The notes under the pieces were generated by a model. The model was given only the letters and a program-made list of their open reading frames with translations, did no database searches and was not told where the DNA came from. Made by a program: the position numbers and the translations under genes. A DNA stretch of 64,000 nucleotides from JACKBJ01 sp964549495. Lineage in GTDB: Bacteria; Chloroflexota; Anaerolineae; Epilineales; Epilineaceae. The DNA lies in assembly GCA_964549495.1 (NCBI GenBank), contig CAZJWJ010000005.1, positions 25,293-89,292 of the forward strand, in the 5' to 3' direction. Each line of letters starts with the position of its first letter. The first letter of the stretch is position 1. This document shows, piece by piece, positions 8,179 to 17,027 of this stretch.

Positions 8179-8990
8179 GCGCTGCGCTCCAATTCGAGCA
8201 GGTAGTGATCCGATAGCCGCGCGGCCAGCGGCAGGCCGGCCAGCCGGCGCTCGACGACCAGGCGCCGCCGCAGTCGCTCCGGCCGGCGCTCGAGCGCTCC
8301 GGCCAAATCGGTCGGGGGCAGGAGCAAGCCCAGCGCCCGAAGCCCGCGCGGCGCGAAGCGCGGGCCGAAGGCGGCCCGAACGCGCTCGGGGCTCGGATAG
8401 CGCAGCCACAAGTCCCGCCCGCCTACCTTGGCGCGAATCGGCCTCGGACCGAGACGACGCCAGGCGCGGCGGTCGAGGCGGATTCCGAAGCCCAACAGCT
8501 CGAGCAGGCAGAAGGGGCCCATCACGACCAGAACGATCCGGGCACCGGGCCGCATGCGTTCGGCAAGCCGGCATCCCAGCGCCGGCAGATCGGCGATGCA
8601 GTTGATGACCCCGAAGTTGCTCAGCAGCCCGTCGAAGGGCCCGTCGAAGGCGGAGAGCTCGCCGAGCCGCTCGGCCGGGACGTGGTGGAAGCGCGGCCGC
8701 AGGGACTCGGGCATGCTGGCGCAGCGCGCCCGGGCCCGCTCCAGCATGGCCGACGAGGCGTCCAGGCCGACGACCCGGCATCCGCGGCTGGCCAGCCAAT
8801 GCGCATCCACGCCGCTGCCACAGCCCAGATCCAGGATGCGATCACCGGCGGAGAAGCTAGCGGCCGAGCGGCGCCAGACCTCGCCCCGCAAGGCCCGACC
8901 CAGTGCGCGCTCGGTGAAGCGCACGTCGTAGTCGGCCGCCAGGCCGTCGAAGGCGGCCGGCTCGATCCGCTGCTCAGGCTTCGGGGTCAT
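8175..8990 (-). CDS. class I SAM-dependent methyltransferase
   Basis: 271 residues from the ATG at 8990, giving a 17-base overlap with the upstream radical SAM gene; a longer frame exists but would lie deep inside that gene. Motif I is ILDLGCGSGVDAHWLA, motif II VVGLDASSAML, and the motif-IV region reads GLLSNFGVINC. A hydrophobic stretch (LVVMGPFCLLELLGFG) resembles the region that contacts hydrophobic acceptors in some small-molecule and lipid methyltransferases. Fourth gene of the six-gene operon; the stop overlaps the next start by ATGA, so translation is coupled. Acceptor unknown. Confidence 0.85.
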   Translation of the reverse strand: MTPKPEQRIEPAAFDGLAADYDVRFTERALGRALRGEVWRRSAASFSAGDRILDLGCGSGVDAHWLASRGCRVVGLDASSAMLERARARCASMPESLRPRFHHVPAERLGELSAFDGPFDGLLSNFGVINCIADLPALGCRLAERMRPGARIVLVVMGPFCLLELLGFGIRLDRRAWRRLGPRPIRAKVGGRDLWLRYPSPERVRAAFGPRFAPRGLRALGLLLPPTDLAGALERRPERLRRRLVVERRLAGLPLAARLSDHYLLELERSA

Positions 8991-10380
8991 GGACGCTCCG
9001 CCGCATCCGGCGCTTGTACCAGGCGATCTCCAGCGCGCCGCGCAGCAGGGCCGGCCAGGCGCGCGGATGCCGGCCGGCATCCAGGCGATCGCGCTGCGCC
9101 AGCTCGGCCTGCAAGCGGCTGGAGACCGCGCGGTAGTAGGCCGGGCCCGGCCGGCCGAGGACGGCGTGATCGCGGTCCGATCCCTCGGCCCAGGGCCGTC
9201 GGAGCCGCACCTTGTCGGCCACGCTCTGGTAGTAGGGCGTACCGCGGATGGGATAGGCCACCGTGGTCAGCACCCGATCGGCGCGGACGCGCTTGACCTC
9301 GCGGATGGTGGCCTCGATGTCCTGGCCGGTCTCCCCCTCGTAACCCCACATCACGAAGAGGCCCACCGAGATGCCCTCCGCTTGGAGCAGGCCGGTCGAT
9401 CGGCGCACCTGCGCCGCGGTGGTCCCGCGCTCCATCGCATCCAGCACCGGCTGCGATCCGCTCTCGGCTCCCAACCAGACCCGAAAGCAGCCCAGCTGCG
9501 CCAAGAGCCGCGCCGTCTCCGCATCGACCCGATCGGCGCGGGTGATGCATTCGAAGGGGATTTGCAGGCCCCGCTGCTCCATCTCGCCCGCGAAGTCGCG
9601 CAGCCAACGCCGGCTGGCGGTGAAGACGTCATCGGCATACCAGAGCTGGTCCGGCGCGTAGCGCGCGCGGATCCAGGCCACCTCCTCGGCCACGTCCCGC
9701 GGCGAGCGGCGGGCATGGCGATGCCCGAAGACGGCGTGGCTACACCAGCGACAGCGCCAAGCGCAGCCCCGCGCGGTGACGAGGTTGAGCGAGCCGCGGC
9801 CATGCTGCTCGCGCCAGCAATCGATGTAGGGCTGCAAGTCGATGGCCTCGCGGTCGGGCCAGGGCAAGCGGGCTAAGTCGCGCATCGGAGGGCGGGCCGG
9901 CTCGCGCTGGATGGCACCCGCCCTGTCGCGCCATGCCAGCCCCGCGATGCCCTCCAGGCTCGCATCGGGCTGGCTCGACCAGCGATCCAGCAGCTCGGTC
10001 AGGCCGATCTCGCCCTCGCCGATCACGACCGCATCGGCGCCGGCATCCAGGTACTCCTCCACGTATTCGGAAGGATCCGGGCCGCCCACCACCACGCGCT
10101 GGCCCCGCTCTCGGCCTTCGGCGATCAGCTCCAGGGCCGCGGCGCGGGTCATCATGTTGGCATAGATGCCCAGCACGGGTGCAGCGACCGCCCCCAGCCG
10201 GCGCCGGTGCATCCGGCGATCCAGGAAGGTGCCATCGACCACCGTCACCGACCGCCCGGCGCGGCGCAGCCAGGCCGAGAGCGAGAGCAGCCCCAGCGGG
10301 GGGTAGGGGCGCACATGCCGCTGCTCGGCCAGGTCTTCGCATAGGCGATGCCCGTGGGTCAGCAGCAGGTCGACGCTCAT
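8974..10380 (-). CDS. B12-binding radical SAM protein (paralogue B)
   Basis: 468 residues. The N-terminal half looks like a cobalamin-binding Rossmann domain in the BchE/P-methylase style: VRPYPPLGLLSLSAWLRRAG, then VVVGGPDPSEY and ADAVVIGEGE. The radical SAM core has C206-x3-C210-x2-C213 (ARGCAWRCRWCSHAVFGHRH). Such enzymes methylate unactivated carbon or phosphorus, or rearrange rings, using SAM and often methylcobalamin. The classic DxHxxG cobalamin ligand is absent, as in many relatives. It starts two bases after the paralogous upstream gene ends and overlaps the next gene by 17 bases. Specific reaction unknown. Confidence 0.88.
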   Translation of the reverse strand: MSVDLLLTHGHRLCEDLAEQRHVRPYPPLGLLSLSAWLRRAGRSVTVVDGTFLDRRMHRRRLGAVAAPVLGIYANMMTRAAALELIAEGRERGQRVVVGGPDPSEYVEEYLDAGADAVVIGEGEIGLTELLDRWSSQPDASLEGIAGLAWRDRAGAIQREPARPPMRDLARLPWPDREAIDLQPYIDCWREQHGRGSLNLVTARGCAWRCRWCSHAVFGHRHARRSPRDVAEEVAWIRARYAPDQLWYADDVFTASRRWLRDFAGEMEQRGLQIPFECITRADRVDAETARLLAQLGCFRVWLGAESGSQPVLDAMERGTTAAQVRRSTGLLQAEGISVGLFVMWGYEGETGQDIEATIREVKRVRADRVLTTVAYPIRGTPYYQSVADKVRLRRPWAEGSDRDHAVLGRPGPAYYRAVSSRLQAELAQRDRLDAGRHPRAWPALLRGALEIAWYKRRMRRSVHDPEA

Positions 10381-10381
10381 C

Positions 10382-12040
10382 CTAGCCGGACCCACCGTTC
10401 GCCGCGCCAAAGCGCGTCGGCTGCTCGCTGCGCTCCGCCCGCTCGCGCCGGGCCATCTCGCGCCATCGGTCGCCGATCGCACGAAGCTCGGCGCGGCTGG
10501 CCTCCTGCGCCTTCCGGCTGAGCGGACCCGACCTCCCGTCCTCCTCGGCGATCGAGGTCACCTCGATCAGATCTCGGCGGCGGAGCAGGGCTTCGTGCTC
10601 GCAGTGGAGCAGCGCGTGCAGCTCGCGGTAGAAGGCGCTGCGATAGCTGCCCTGGAAGAGCATGGCCAGATCCTGGCTGTCCCGCCAATGCCGGCGTGCG
10701 CCGAGCTGCTCGGCCACGCGCGCATGAAAGGGCGTGCCCGGCAGCGGATAGCTGACCGAGACCCCGATGGCGTCCGGCAGGCATCGTCGCATCAGCTCCG
10801 CCGTGGCTTCGATCTCCGCCCAGCCCTCGCCCGGATAGCCCAGCTGCAGAAAGAAGGCCACCCGGATCCCCTGCGCGCGCAAGGTCCGGGTCGCGCGCTC
10901 TACCTGCTCGACCCGGATGCCCTTCTCCATCGCATCCAGGATGGTCTGGGAACCGCTCTCCACCCCCAGCCAGAGCTCCTCGCAACCCGAGCGCGCCAGC
11001 TGCTCGGCGTAGTCCTCGTCCACCCGATCGACCCGGCTCTGCGCCACATAGGGCAGCCGCACGCTCCGGGCTTCCAGCGCGTCGGCAAACTCGCGCACCC
11101 AGTCCGCTTGCAGACCGAGCACGTCATCGACGAACCAGAGCCCGTCCGGCGCCTGCTCGGTCGCGATCTGGGCCACCTCGTCGGCCACCGACTCGGGCCG
11201 GCGTTGGGCATAGCGACGGCCCCAGATCGGCCGGGCGCACCAGTTGCAGGCGTAAGGGCAACCGCGCGAGGCAGCCAGGTTCAGCTGGAAATGTCCGTGC
11301 GCCCGCCGCCATCGCCGGCGGTAGGCCTCCATGTCGACCAAGTCGCGCGCCGGCAGCGGGAAGCCTTCCAGGTTGCGCGCCGGGGGACGCGCGGGACCGC
11401 GCAGGAGCGCGCCGTCCGGCCCGGTCGTGACGCTGCCGGCGATGCGCTGCCATGCCATGCCTTCGGCCGATTTTCGCGCCTCCTCGGCCGAGCTCACCGG
11501 CTCCTCGACCGGACCCCGCGCCGCGATCGGCAGGCTTTGGACCGCCTCCAGCAGGCTCCATTCGGCCTCGCCGGTCAAGACCGCGGTGGCCCCGGCCTCC
11601 AGCCAAAGCTCGGGCCGATCGCTGGCATCCGAGCCGGCCACCAGGCAGGGCAGGCCCCGCGCGCGGGCGGTCCGCAGCATCTCGAAGCCCGCCTCGCGCA
11701 TCCGCGACAGGCACATCTTGGACAGGAAGTTGAAGCTGTCCTCGAAGAGGGCGACCAGACGCGGCCGGCTGGCCTCCAGGGCCGCCTCGAAGGCCTCGGG
11801 GCCCGGGGCGAGCATGGCATCGAAGAGCGCCACGCGCAGCCCGGCCCGTCTCAGGATCGAAGCGGCGTAGAGCGTGCCCAAGGGCGGGTAGGGCCGCATC
11901 CGCGCGACCTGCTTGGGATCCAGGGCCATGTAGAGCGTGTGGCCGAGCAGCACGTCGACCGGGCCGCCGGCGTCGCCGCGACAATGCGGCGCGAAGCGGC
12001 GGATGGCGGGCGACCGGCGGATGGCGGGCGATCGACTCAT
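10382..12040 (-). CDS. B12-binding radical SAM protein (paralogue A)
   Basis: 552 residues from the ATG at 12040, which overlaps the amidohydrolase stop (ATGA). The N-terminal B12-binding-type domain contains MRPYPPLGTLYAASILRRAG, a conserved opening shared with the downstream paralogue, plus ATAVLTGEAEW. The radical SAM cluster motif is C261-x3-C265-x2-C268 (SRGCPYACNWCARPIWGRRY). A helical C-terminal extension (about 470-552) is rich in Arg and Glu. The first 20 residues contain a short duplicated RSPAIRR, so the true start may be a little downstream. Back-to-back paralogues suggest two successive radical steps on one scaffold. Family assignment is firm, reaction unknown. Confidence 0.88.
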   Translation of the reverse strand: MSRSPAIRRSPAIRRFAPHCRGDAGGPVDVLLGHTLYMALDPKQVARMRPYPPLGTLYAASILRRAGLRVALFDAMLAPGPEAFEAALEASRPRLVALFEDSFNFLSKMCLSRMREAGFEMLRTARARGLPCLVAGSDASDRPELWLEAGATAVLTGEAEWSLLEAVQSLPIAARGPVEEPVSSAEEARKSAEGMAWQRIAGSVTTGPDGALLRGPARPPARNLEGFPLPARDLVDMEAYRRRWRRAHGHFQLNLAASRGCPYACNWCARPIWGRRYAQRRPESVADEVAQIATEQAPDGLWFVDDVLGLQADWVREFADALEARSVRLPYVAQSRVDRVDEDYAEQLARSGCEELWLGVESGSQTILDAMEKGIRVEQVERATRTLRAQGIRVAFFLQLGYPGEGWAEIEATAELMRRCLPDAIGVSVSYPLPGTPFHARVAEQLGARRHWRDSQDLAMLFQGSYRSAFYRELHALLHCEHEALLRRRDLIEVTSIAEEDGRSGPLSRKAQEASRAELRAIGDRWREMARRERAERSEQPTRFGAANGGSG

Positions 12041-13308
12041 GCCGGCCGCCTCGTCGCCGCTCCGGCCGGCTCCAGATGGAATCCAGGCTCGATGAGTCCG
12101 GAAGGCACCAGGGGCTCGAGCAGTCCTGCCGCGATGCGACGCGGACGACCATCCAGTCGGGCCCGCAGCAGCGGATCCCGGGCCGGGTCGAGCCGCTCGG
12201 CCAGCTCCGGCGCGGCCAGCATCACCCTGCCGGCGCGCAGGATCAGTTGCAGGTCGGAGCGCCGGCTGGCCAAGAGCTGCTCGATGGGCGAACGCCCCTG
12301 GTCGGCCAGGACGATCAGGTCGGCCGGCGCGCCCGGATCGATACGGCCGGCCCGGGACCGGCCGCAGAGCGCGGCGGCGTCCAGCGTGACCATCCGCAGC
12401 AGCTGCAGGGGGCGCAAGCGCCCGTCGGCGGCCGCGTGCCCGAGCTCGTCCAAGAGATCGCGCGAACCGGTCAGCCTAGCATCGCTGCCCAGGGCCAGGC
12501 GCCGTGCCGCCGCGAAGTCGACGGGATCGGCGGCCCGGCCGAAGAGCCGCCGGTTGCTGGCCGGGCACCAGATCATCCCGCAGCCCGCGGCCAGCGCCCG
12601 GCCGCGGCGCGCGGCATCCAGGCCCACGGCGTGCACCAAGCGGGTGCGCGGGTCCAGCCCCCCGAGCGCCTCGATCCGATCGAAGTCCCGCCGCGCCCGG
12701 CGCCCGATGCCCTCGGCCGCGTGGACGACCCAGGGCCGACCCGGCCGCCGAGCCGCGAGCCCCTCCTCGAGCCCGGGCCCATAGCGACCAGCCAGACTGG
12801 GCGAGTGCACCCAACCCGGCGAGTCGAGCACCCGCAGGGGAAAGTCCCGGCGCTCGAAGACGCTCAGCCACGGATCGTGGTGCAGCACGCTGGTCACACC
12901 GGAAATCAGGTTCTTCACGGCGCCATGCCAGGCGCGCTGGGGCATCGGTATCCGGCGGAGCGCGGCGTAGACGTCGCTGGCCAGGAGGCGGCGCATGTCG
13001 GCGATCCAGTCGTCGGCATGACGGTAGGCCCCGGCCGCCGGCCCGGGCGGAAAGAGGTTGTGCCCCAGGTGGTCGTGGGCGTTGACCAGGCCCGGCAAGA
13101 GCCAATGACCAGAGAGATCGAGGCGGTGGGCGCGCCGGCCGATCCGGGCCAGCGGCTGGATCCGACCCGCCTCGATCAAGAGGCGCCCTCGGCGGAACCT
13201 GCCGGTCACCGGATCCACGATGCCCGCGCCTTCGATCAGCAGCTGTCTCAGGTGCCTGCCTCCCGTCGATCGCCGGTGCCCGGCTCGGGCACCGCTGCGA
13301 CGTCGCAT
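12037..13308 (-). CDS. metal-dependent amidohydrolase (guanine/cytosine deaminase-like)
   Basis: 423 residues from the ATG at 13308. The amidohydrolase fold is shown by the N-terminal beta-sandwich (LLIEGAGIVDPVTG), the metal-binding HxH in NAHDHLGHN (His78, His80), a following His in VVHAAEG and VHAVGL, and the Asp of GSDARL. The C-terminal GAPADLIVLAD is typical of the deaminase/chlorohydrolase branch. Expected chemistry is hydrolytic deamination or amide/ring C-N cleavage in the cytoplasm. It is the first gene of the six-gene radical SAM operon and may open or deaminate a heterocyclic precursor there. The longer upstream frame lacks typical coding character. Start codon moderately sure. 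Confidence 0.82.
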   Translation of the reverse strand: MRRRSGARAGHRRSTGGRHLRQLLIEGAGIVDPVTGRFRRGRLLIEAGRIQPLARIGRRAHRLDLSGHWLLPGLVNAHDHLGHNLFPPGPAAGAYRHADDWIADMRRLLASDVYAALRRIPMPQRAWHGAVKNLISGVTSVLHHDPWLSVFERRDFPLRVLDSPGWVHSPSLAGRYGPGLEEGLAARRPGRPWVVHAAEGIGRRARRDFDRIEALGGLDPRTRLVHAVGLDAARRGRALAAGCGMIWCPASNRRLFGRAADPVDFAAARRLALGSDARLTGSRDLLDELGHAAADGRLRPLQLLRMVTLDAAALCGRSRAGRIDPGAPADLIVLADQGRSPIEQLLASRRSDLQLILRAGRVMLAAPELAERLDPARDPLLRARLDGRPRRIAAGLLEPLVPSGLIEPGFHLEPAGAATRRPA

Positions 13309-13467
13309 GGTACCGATGCTCGGCAGGCAGGTCCATTCGGAGGCCGGCCGGCAGGTCGGCCCAGCAGATACCGGCCGCCCCGCCGAAGCCGTGGCATCCT
13401 TGTGCACATCTCGGGCATGAGATGGCTCGGCCGAGCCCTCGGCAGCGCTCGGTAGCGCCCTACCTGG

Positions 13468-14265
13468 ATGCCCACCCGTCCCATCGGTCAGCAGCCGGAG
13501 CGAGAGCAGCGAATGGAAGTCGCTCGAGACATCGCCGAGCGCCGAGCGCTCCGCCGCGTGCGCGAGGCCTACGCCGCCTGGAGCGCGACCTACGAGCGGA
13601 GCGGGCACAATCCGCTGACGGCGGCGGCCGAAGAGCTGCTGGGCCCGTGGCTTCGCGATCTGCGTGGACAACGCCTGCTCGATTTGGCCTGCGGCGACGG
13701 CCGCGTGCTCGGTCTGGCGCGGCAGGAAGCGACGCGCTTTCGGGCCGGACTCGACTTCAGCCGCGGCATGCTGCTGGCCGCGCGTCGCCGCCATCCCGAT
13801 ACGCCCTTGATCGAGGCGGAGCTGTGCGCGCTGCCCCTGGCCGCCGAGAGCTTCGATCGGGTCGCGCTGAGCCTGGCGCTGAGCCACTTGCCGCGCATCG
13901 AGGTCGCCGTCTTTGAAATGGCGCGCGTCTTGGCACCGGGCGGCCGGCTCCTGCTGATCGACCTGCATCCGGATGCCGCCGAGCGCGGTTGGACGCGCAG
14001 CTTCCGCGATGCCGCGGGCCGCAGGCGCAGGGTCGACTGGTGGCCCCAGGATCTGGACCGGATCGAGGCGCTCTGCCGCGCGGCCGGCCTGGAGATCCTG
14101 CGCCGACGCGAGCGAGCCCTCGATCCGACGCGCCTCCCGCCGGACGCGCCGCCTTCGGCCGGGCGGGGCCTCGCGCTCTACGCCATCGAAGCCCGGAAGC
14201 CGGCCGAGCAGAGCAGCGATCAGCGCTCGCCGTCGGCCAGCCCATTGAATCCGATCGGCAGGTAG
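13468..14265 (+). CDS. class I SAM-dependent methyltransferase
   Basis: Up to 265 residues; the ATG at 13513 (MEVARD) is an alternative start giving about 250. Methyltransferase motifs are LLDLACGDGRVLGLA (motif I), AGLDFSRGMLLAARRR (motif II) and LAPGGRLLLIDLHP (post-IV), in the UbiE/Methyltransf_11 style. It is divergent from the six-gene radical SAM operon, with 159 bases between the starts, so it may share regulation and pathway with that cluster. The 3' end overlaps the convergent kelch gene by 46 bases. The C-terminal 20 residues are low-complexity and may reflect read-through of the overlap. Acceptor unknown. Confidence 0.82.
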   Translation: MPTRPIGQQPEREQRMEVARDIAERRALRRVREAYAAWSATYERSGHNPLTAAAEELLGPWLRDLRGQRLLDLACGDGRVLGLARQEATRFRAGLDFSRGMLLAARRRHPDTPLIEAELCALPLAAESFDRVALSLALSHLPRIEVAVFEMARVLAPGGRLLLIDLHPDAAERGWTRSFRDAAGRRRRVDWWPQDLDRIEALCRAAGLEILRRRERALDPTRLPPDAPPSAGRGLALYAIEARKPAEQSSDQRSPSASPLNPIGR

Positions 14266-15404
14266 ATCGGCGCACCGTCGAGATCCTCGCCCACCGCCAG
14301 CGACCAGGCATCGGCCAGATAGCGCACGTCACCGCCCTCGCCGCGCGTGCCGCCGTAGACCAGCATCCGCGACTGGCTCGGGTCCCAGTCCGCCGCATGC
14401 CCGGCGCGCGCGCCGGGCCCTTGGCCGTCGAGCGGCAGTCGCGCCTCGACGCTTTCCCAGGCGGGGCTCTCGGGATGGTCGTAGTCCAGCCGCCAGATCT
14501 CGGCCAGGTCCGTGGCGCCGTCCTCGCCGGCCACGTAGCCCCCGTAGAGCAGGAAGGCGGACTGCCCGGTGGCAAAGACCATCGTGGCGCCGATGCGGGC
14601 GCTGGGCGCCGGCGCGCCGTCCCGCAGGCCGAGCGGCTGCCAGGCGTCCGCCCGATCGATCGACGCCAGGTCGACCCGCCAGGCAGCGGCAACCGCCGCA
14701 CCGGTCTCGTCCTGACCGCCGACGACCAGCAGGTCGCCGCTGGCGGGATCGACGGCATAGGCCTGGTGCAGCAGCCGGAAGGGAACGGCCGGCAAGGCCT
14801 GCCAAGACCCGGGGGCCGCCGAGAGGTCCAAAGCCCAGACCTCGTCGCTGAGGCTGTTGGTGCCGTAGCGATCCCCTCCGAAGAGGATGGCCCGATCGCG
14901 TTCGGCATCGTAGACCAGTCCCGGGTACCACAGCGCCAGATCGGTCTCGGTCTCGACCTGGGTCCACTCGCCGCTGGCCAAATCGTAAAGGTAGGTCTGA
15001 CCGTCCTGGCAATCGCAGATCAAGAGCAGGCGGTCGTCATCGGCATCCAGGATGGCGCGGGCACCGATCAGGCCGCGGCCGGCCTGGCGCGAACGGGGGA
15101 TCGATCCCGTCTGCTCCAGATCCGCCCATTCGCTTGCGACAGCGCCCAGCTCGAGGCTTCGAGCCAGGCCCGGTGCGCCGAAGCCGGACTCGCCACCGAT
15201 CAGCAGCCACCGGTCCTCGGCGGCGAGCAGGCTGCTGTGTCCGGCCAGGGGCAGATCCGAGGGCAGACCGGACCATCGGTAGTCGACGTCCTCGTGCTGC
15301 AGCTCGGCGCCTGCCGAAGGCGGGAGGGCGGCGAGCAGGGCGAGGAGCACGAGGATTGCGGCCGGCAAGGCCGGTCGGCCTGCGGAGACGGAAGGCTGGG
15401 TCAC
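14220..15404 (-). CDS. secreted kelch/beta-propeller protein with IYLP tail
   Basis: 394 residues from a GTG at 15404, chosen because GGAGGA lies six bases upstream; the frame also runs on far into the divergent gene, which is not credible. A signal peptide ends near PSAGA (about 33). Repeats with WLLIGGE, AILFGGDR, LLVVGGQD, FLLYGGY and MLVYGGT mark kelch propeller blades through residue 370. The extreme C-terminus is GAPIYLPIGFNGLA, the hydrophobic motif that follows Pro/Thr linkers in other proteins here, now terminal. No catalytic residues are evident; likely a surface or periplasmic binding protein. Function unknown. Confidence 0.78.
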   Translation of the reverse strand: MTQPSVSAGRPALPAAILVLLALLAALPPSAGAELQHEDVDYRWSGLPSDLPLAGHSSLLAAEDRWLLIGGESGFGAPGLARSLELGAVASEWADLEQTGSIPRSRQAGRGLIGARAILDADDDRLLLICDCQDGQTYLYDLASGEWTQVETETDLALWYPGLVYDAERDRAILFGGDRYGTNSLSDEVWALDLSAAPGSWQALPAVPFRLLHQAYAVDPASGDLLVVGGQDETGAAVAAAWRVDLASIDRADAWQPLGLRDGAPAPSARIGATMVFATGQSAFLLYGGYVAGEDGATDLAEIWRLDYDHPESPAWESVEARLPLDGQGPGARAGHAADWDPSQSRMLVYGGTRGEGGDVRYLADAWSLAVGEDLDGAPIYLPIGFNGLADGER

Positions 15405-15597
15405 GGCGGGTCCTCCAATCCATGTGGGTGGGCATCGTCGGTCGCCGGGCGAGCGCCGGCGACAGGCGCTAGGATTGTAGGGCATGCGGCGCGTCGGTGG
15501 GAAGAGGCATCGGCGCAACCCTGCCGAGGCGGGCCGTGCCGACCCGTCCGCAGCCACCCAGGCATCCGATCGGCGCAAACCAGGGAGAATGGTATCG

Positions 15598-16992
15598 ATG
15601 ATACGCAGGACCACCGGCAACGCTGTTCCGGCCCGACTTGTCGGGCTCGGGATGGCCATCGTGCCGCTCGTCTTGGCGCTGGCTTGCCGGACCACCGGTA
15701 CGGACCCGGCCAACCCCGGAGACGCCTCGATCGCCACCTCCGCTCCGCTCGGCACGGCAGCGAGCCAAGGCATGGCCATCGAGTCCGAGGGCGCGGCGAC
15801 CGAAGCCAGCCCGGTCGAGGCCGACGCCACGGCGTCCACCGTCCCCAGCTCCTCGGCCAGCGCCACCCCGACGGCCCTGGAAGACCTTCGCATCGAGCTC
15901 TTCGAGTTGGCCAGCGGCTTCGACTCGCCGCTCTTGGTCACCCATGCCCCAGACGGCTCGGGCCGCATCTACATCGTGGAGCAAGCGGGCCGCATCTACT
16001 CGATGGATCTCGAGGACCCCGAGGGCTCGCGCAGCATGGAACTCGACATTCGCGAGCGGATCGAGGACGGGGCCAGCGAGCAGGGACTGCTGGGCCTGGC
16101 CTTCCACCCGGACTTCGAGCGCAATCGCCGGCTCTTCGTCAACTACACGGATCTGGCGGGTGACACAGTGGTGGCCGAGCTGCGCGCGCTGCCCGGCACC
16201 GACGGCTTCGACCCGGCCAGCGAGGAGACCATCCTGGCCTTCGAGCAGCCGGCGGGCAACCACAATGGCGGACACCTGGCCTTCGGCCCCGACGGCATGC
16301 TCTTCGTCGCCACCGGCGACGGGGGCGGCGCCGACGACCGCTACGGGCATGGCCAGAACCCCGGCAGCCTCTTGGGCAAGATCCTGCGCATCGACGTCGA
16401 TGCGCGCCAGGACGGGGCGGCCTACGGCCTGCCGCCGGACAACCCCTTCCTGGACCGCGAAGGCTATCGCCCGGAGACCTGGGCTTGGGGGCTGCGCAAC
16501 CCTTGGCGCTTCAGCTTCGACCGGCAGACCGGCGACCTCTACATCGGCGACGTCGGACAGGCGCGCTGGGAGGAGATCGACCTCATGCCGGCCGGCAGCG
16601 CCGGCTTCAACTTCGGCTGGCCCATCTTCGAAGGGCGGGCCTGCCAGCGTGACGATGGCGCCTGCCAGGACCCGAGCCTCCAGGCGCCCATCCTGGTCTA
16701 CGAGCACCAAGCCGGGGCCTGCTCGGTGACCGGTGGCTACGTGTACCGGGGGCCGGCCGAGGATGGCGGAGCCGCGTTGCAGGGCGCCTACCTCTACGCC
16801 GACTACTGCTCGGGCCAGATCCGGGTGGCACGCGAGGAAGCGGGCGGCTGGCGCTCGCGCGTGATCCTGGAGACCGAGCTGGACATCAGCAGCTTCGGCC
16901 AGGACGAGGCGGGCCGGCTCTACCTGAGCGACCTGGATGGTGGCTCGATCTACCGCATCCGTCCCGGACAGGCCGAGGAGCCTGGGCTATAA
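15598..16992 (+). CDS. PQQ-dependent sugar (aldose) dehydrogenase lipoprotein
   Basis: 464 residues from the ATG at 15598, preceded by AGGGAG at ten bases; an ATG nine bases earlier is too close to that site. The leader ends in a lipobox (VLALAC), so the mature protein is lipid-anchored outside the membrane, followed by a Ser/Thr/Ala-rich spacer to about residue 95. The soluble glucose/aldose dehydrogenase propeller follows: DGSGRIYIVEQAGRIYSMD, EQGLLGLAFHPDFERN, NHNGGHLAFGPDGMLFVATG, GSLLGKILRIDVDA, WGLRNPWRFSFD and IGDVGQ. It oxidises sugars with PQQ; the cytochrome c gene starting 35 bases later is a natural electron acceptor. Confidence 0.9.
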   Translation: MIRRTTGNAVPARLVGLGMAIVPLVLALACRTTGTDPANPGDASIATSAPLGTAASQGMAIESEGAATEASPVEADATASTVPSSSASATPTALEDLRIELFELASGFDSPLLVTHAPDGSGRIYIVEQAGRIYSMDLEDPEGSRSMELDIRERIEDGASEQGLLGLAFHPDFERNRRLFVNYTDLAGDTVVAELRALPGTDGFDPASEETILAFEQPAGNHNGGHLAFGPDGMLFVATGDGGGADDRYGHGQNPGSLLGKILRIDVDARQDGAAYGLPPDNPFLDREGYRPETWAWGLRNPWRFSFDRQTGDLYIGDVGQARWEEIDLMPAGSAGFNFGWPIFEGRACQRDDGACQDPSLQAPILVYEHQAGACSVTGGYVYRGPAEDGGAALQGAYLYADYCSGQIRVAREEAGGWRSRVILETELDISSFGQDEAGRLYLSDLDGGSIYRIRPGQAEEPGL

Positions 16993-16993
16993 T
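16965..16993 (+). promoter_or_regulatory. sigma70-type promoter for the cytochrome c-DsbB genes
   Basis: CGGACA (16965-16970) and a perfect TATAAT (16988-16993) are separated by 17 bases. The -10 box overlaps the stop codon of the sugar dehydrogenase, so cytochrome c, DsbB and the following membrane protein can be transcribed separately. The cytochrome start is about 35 bases downstream. Confidence 0.6.
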
Positions 16994-17027
16994 CCCCCGC
17001 GACGCCGACCGCCCCGCCCGCACCAGG

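Noticed and set aside
10595..12784. 729-residue plus-strand frame opposite the B12-radical SAM and amidohydrolase genes
   Set aside because: Antisense of genes with clear metal-binding and cluster motifs; no start signal.
15474..15479. TACAAT -10 box on the minus strand for the kelch gene at 14220
   Set aside because: No -35 box at the right distance; kept out of the features as too weak.
13989..16163. 724-residue plus-strand frame opposite the kelch gene
   Set aside because: Runs through the methyltransferase end, the kelch gene and the dehydrogenase start in the wrong frame; no domain.
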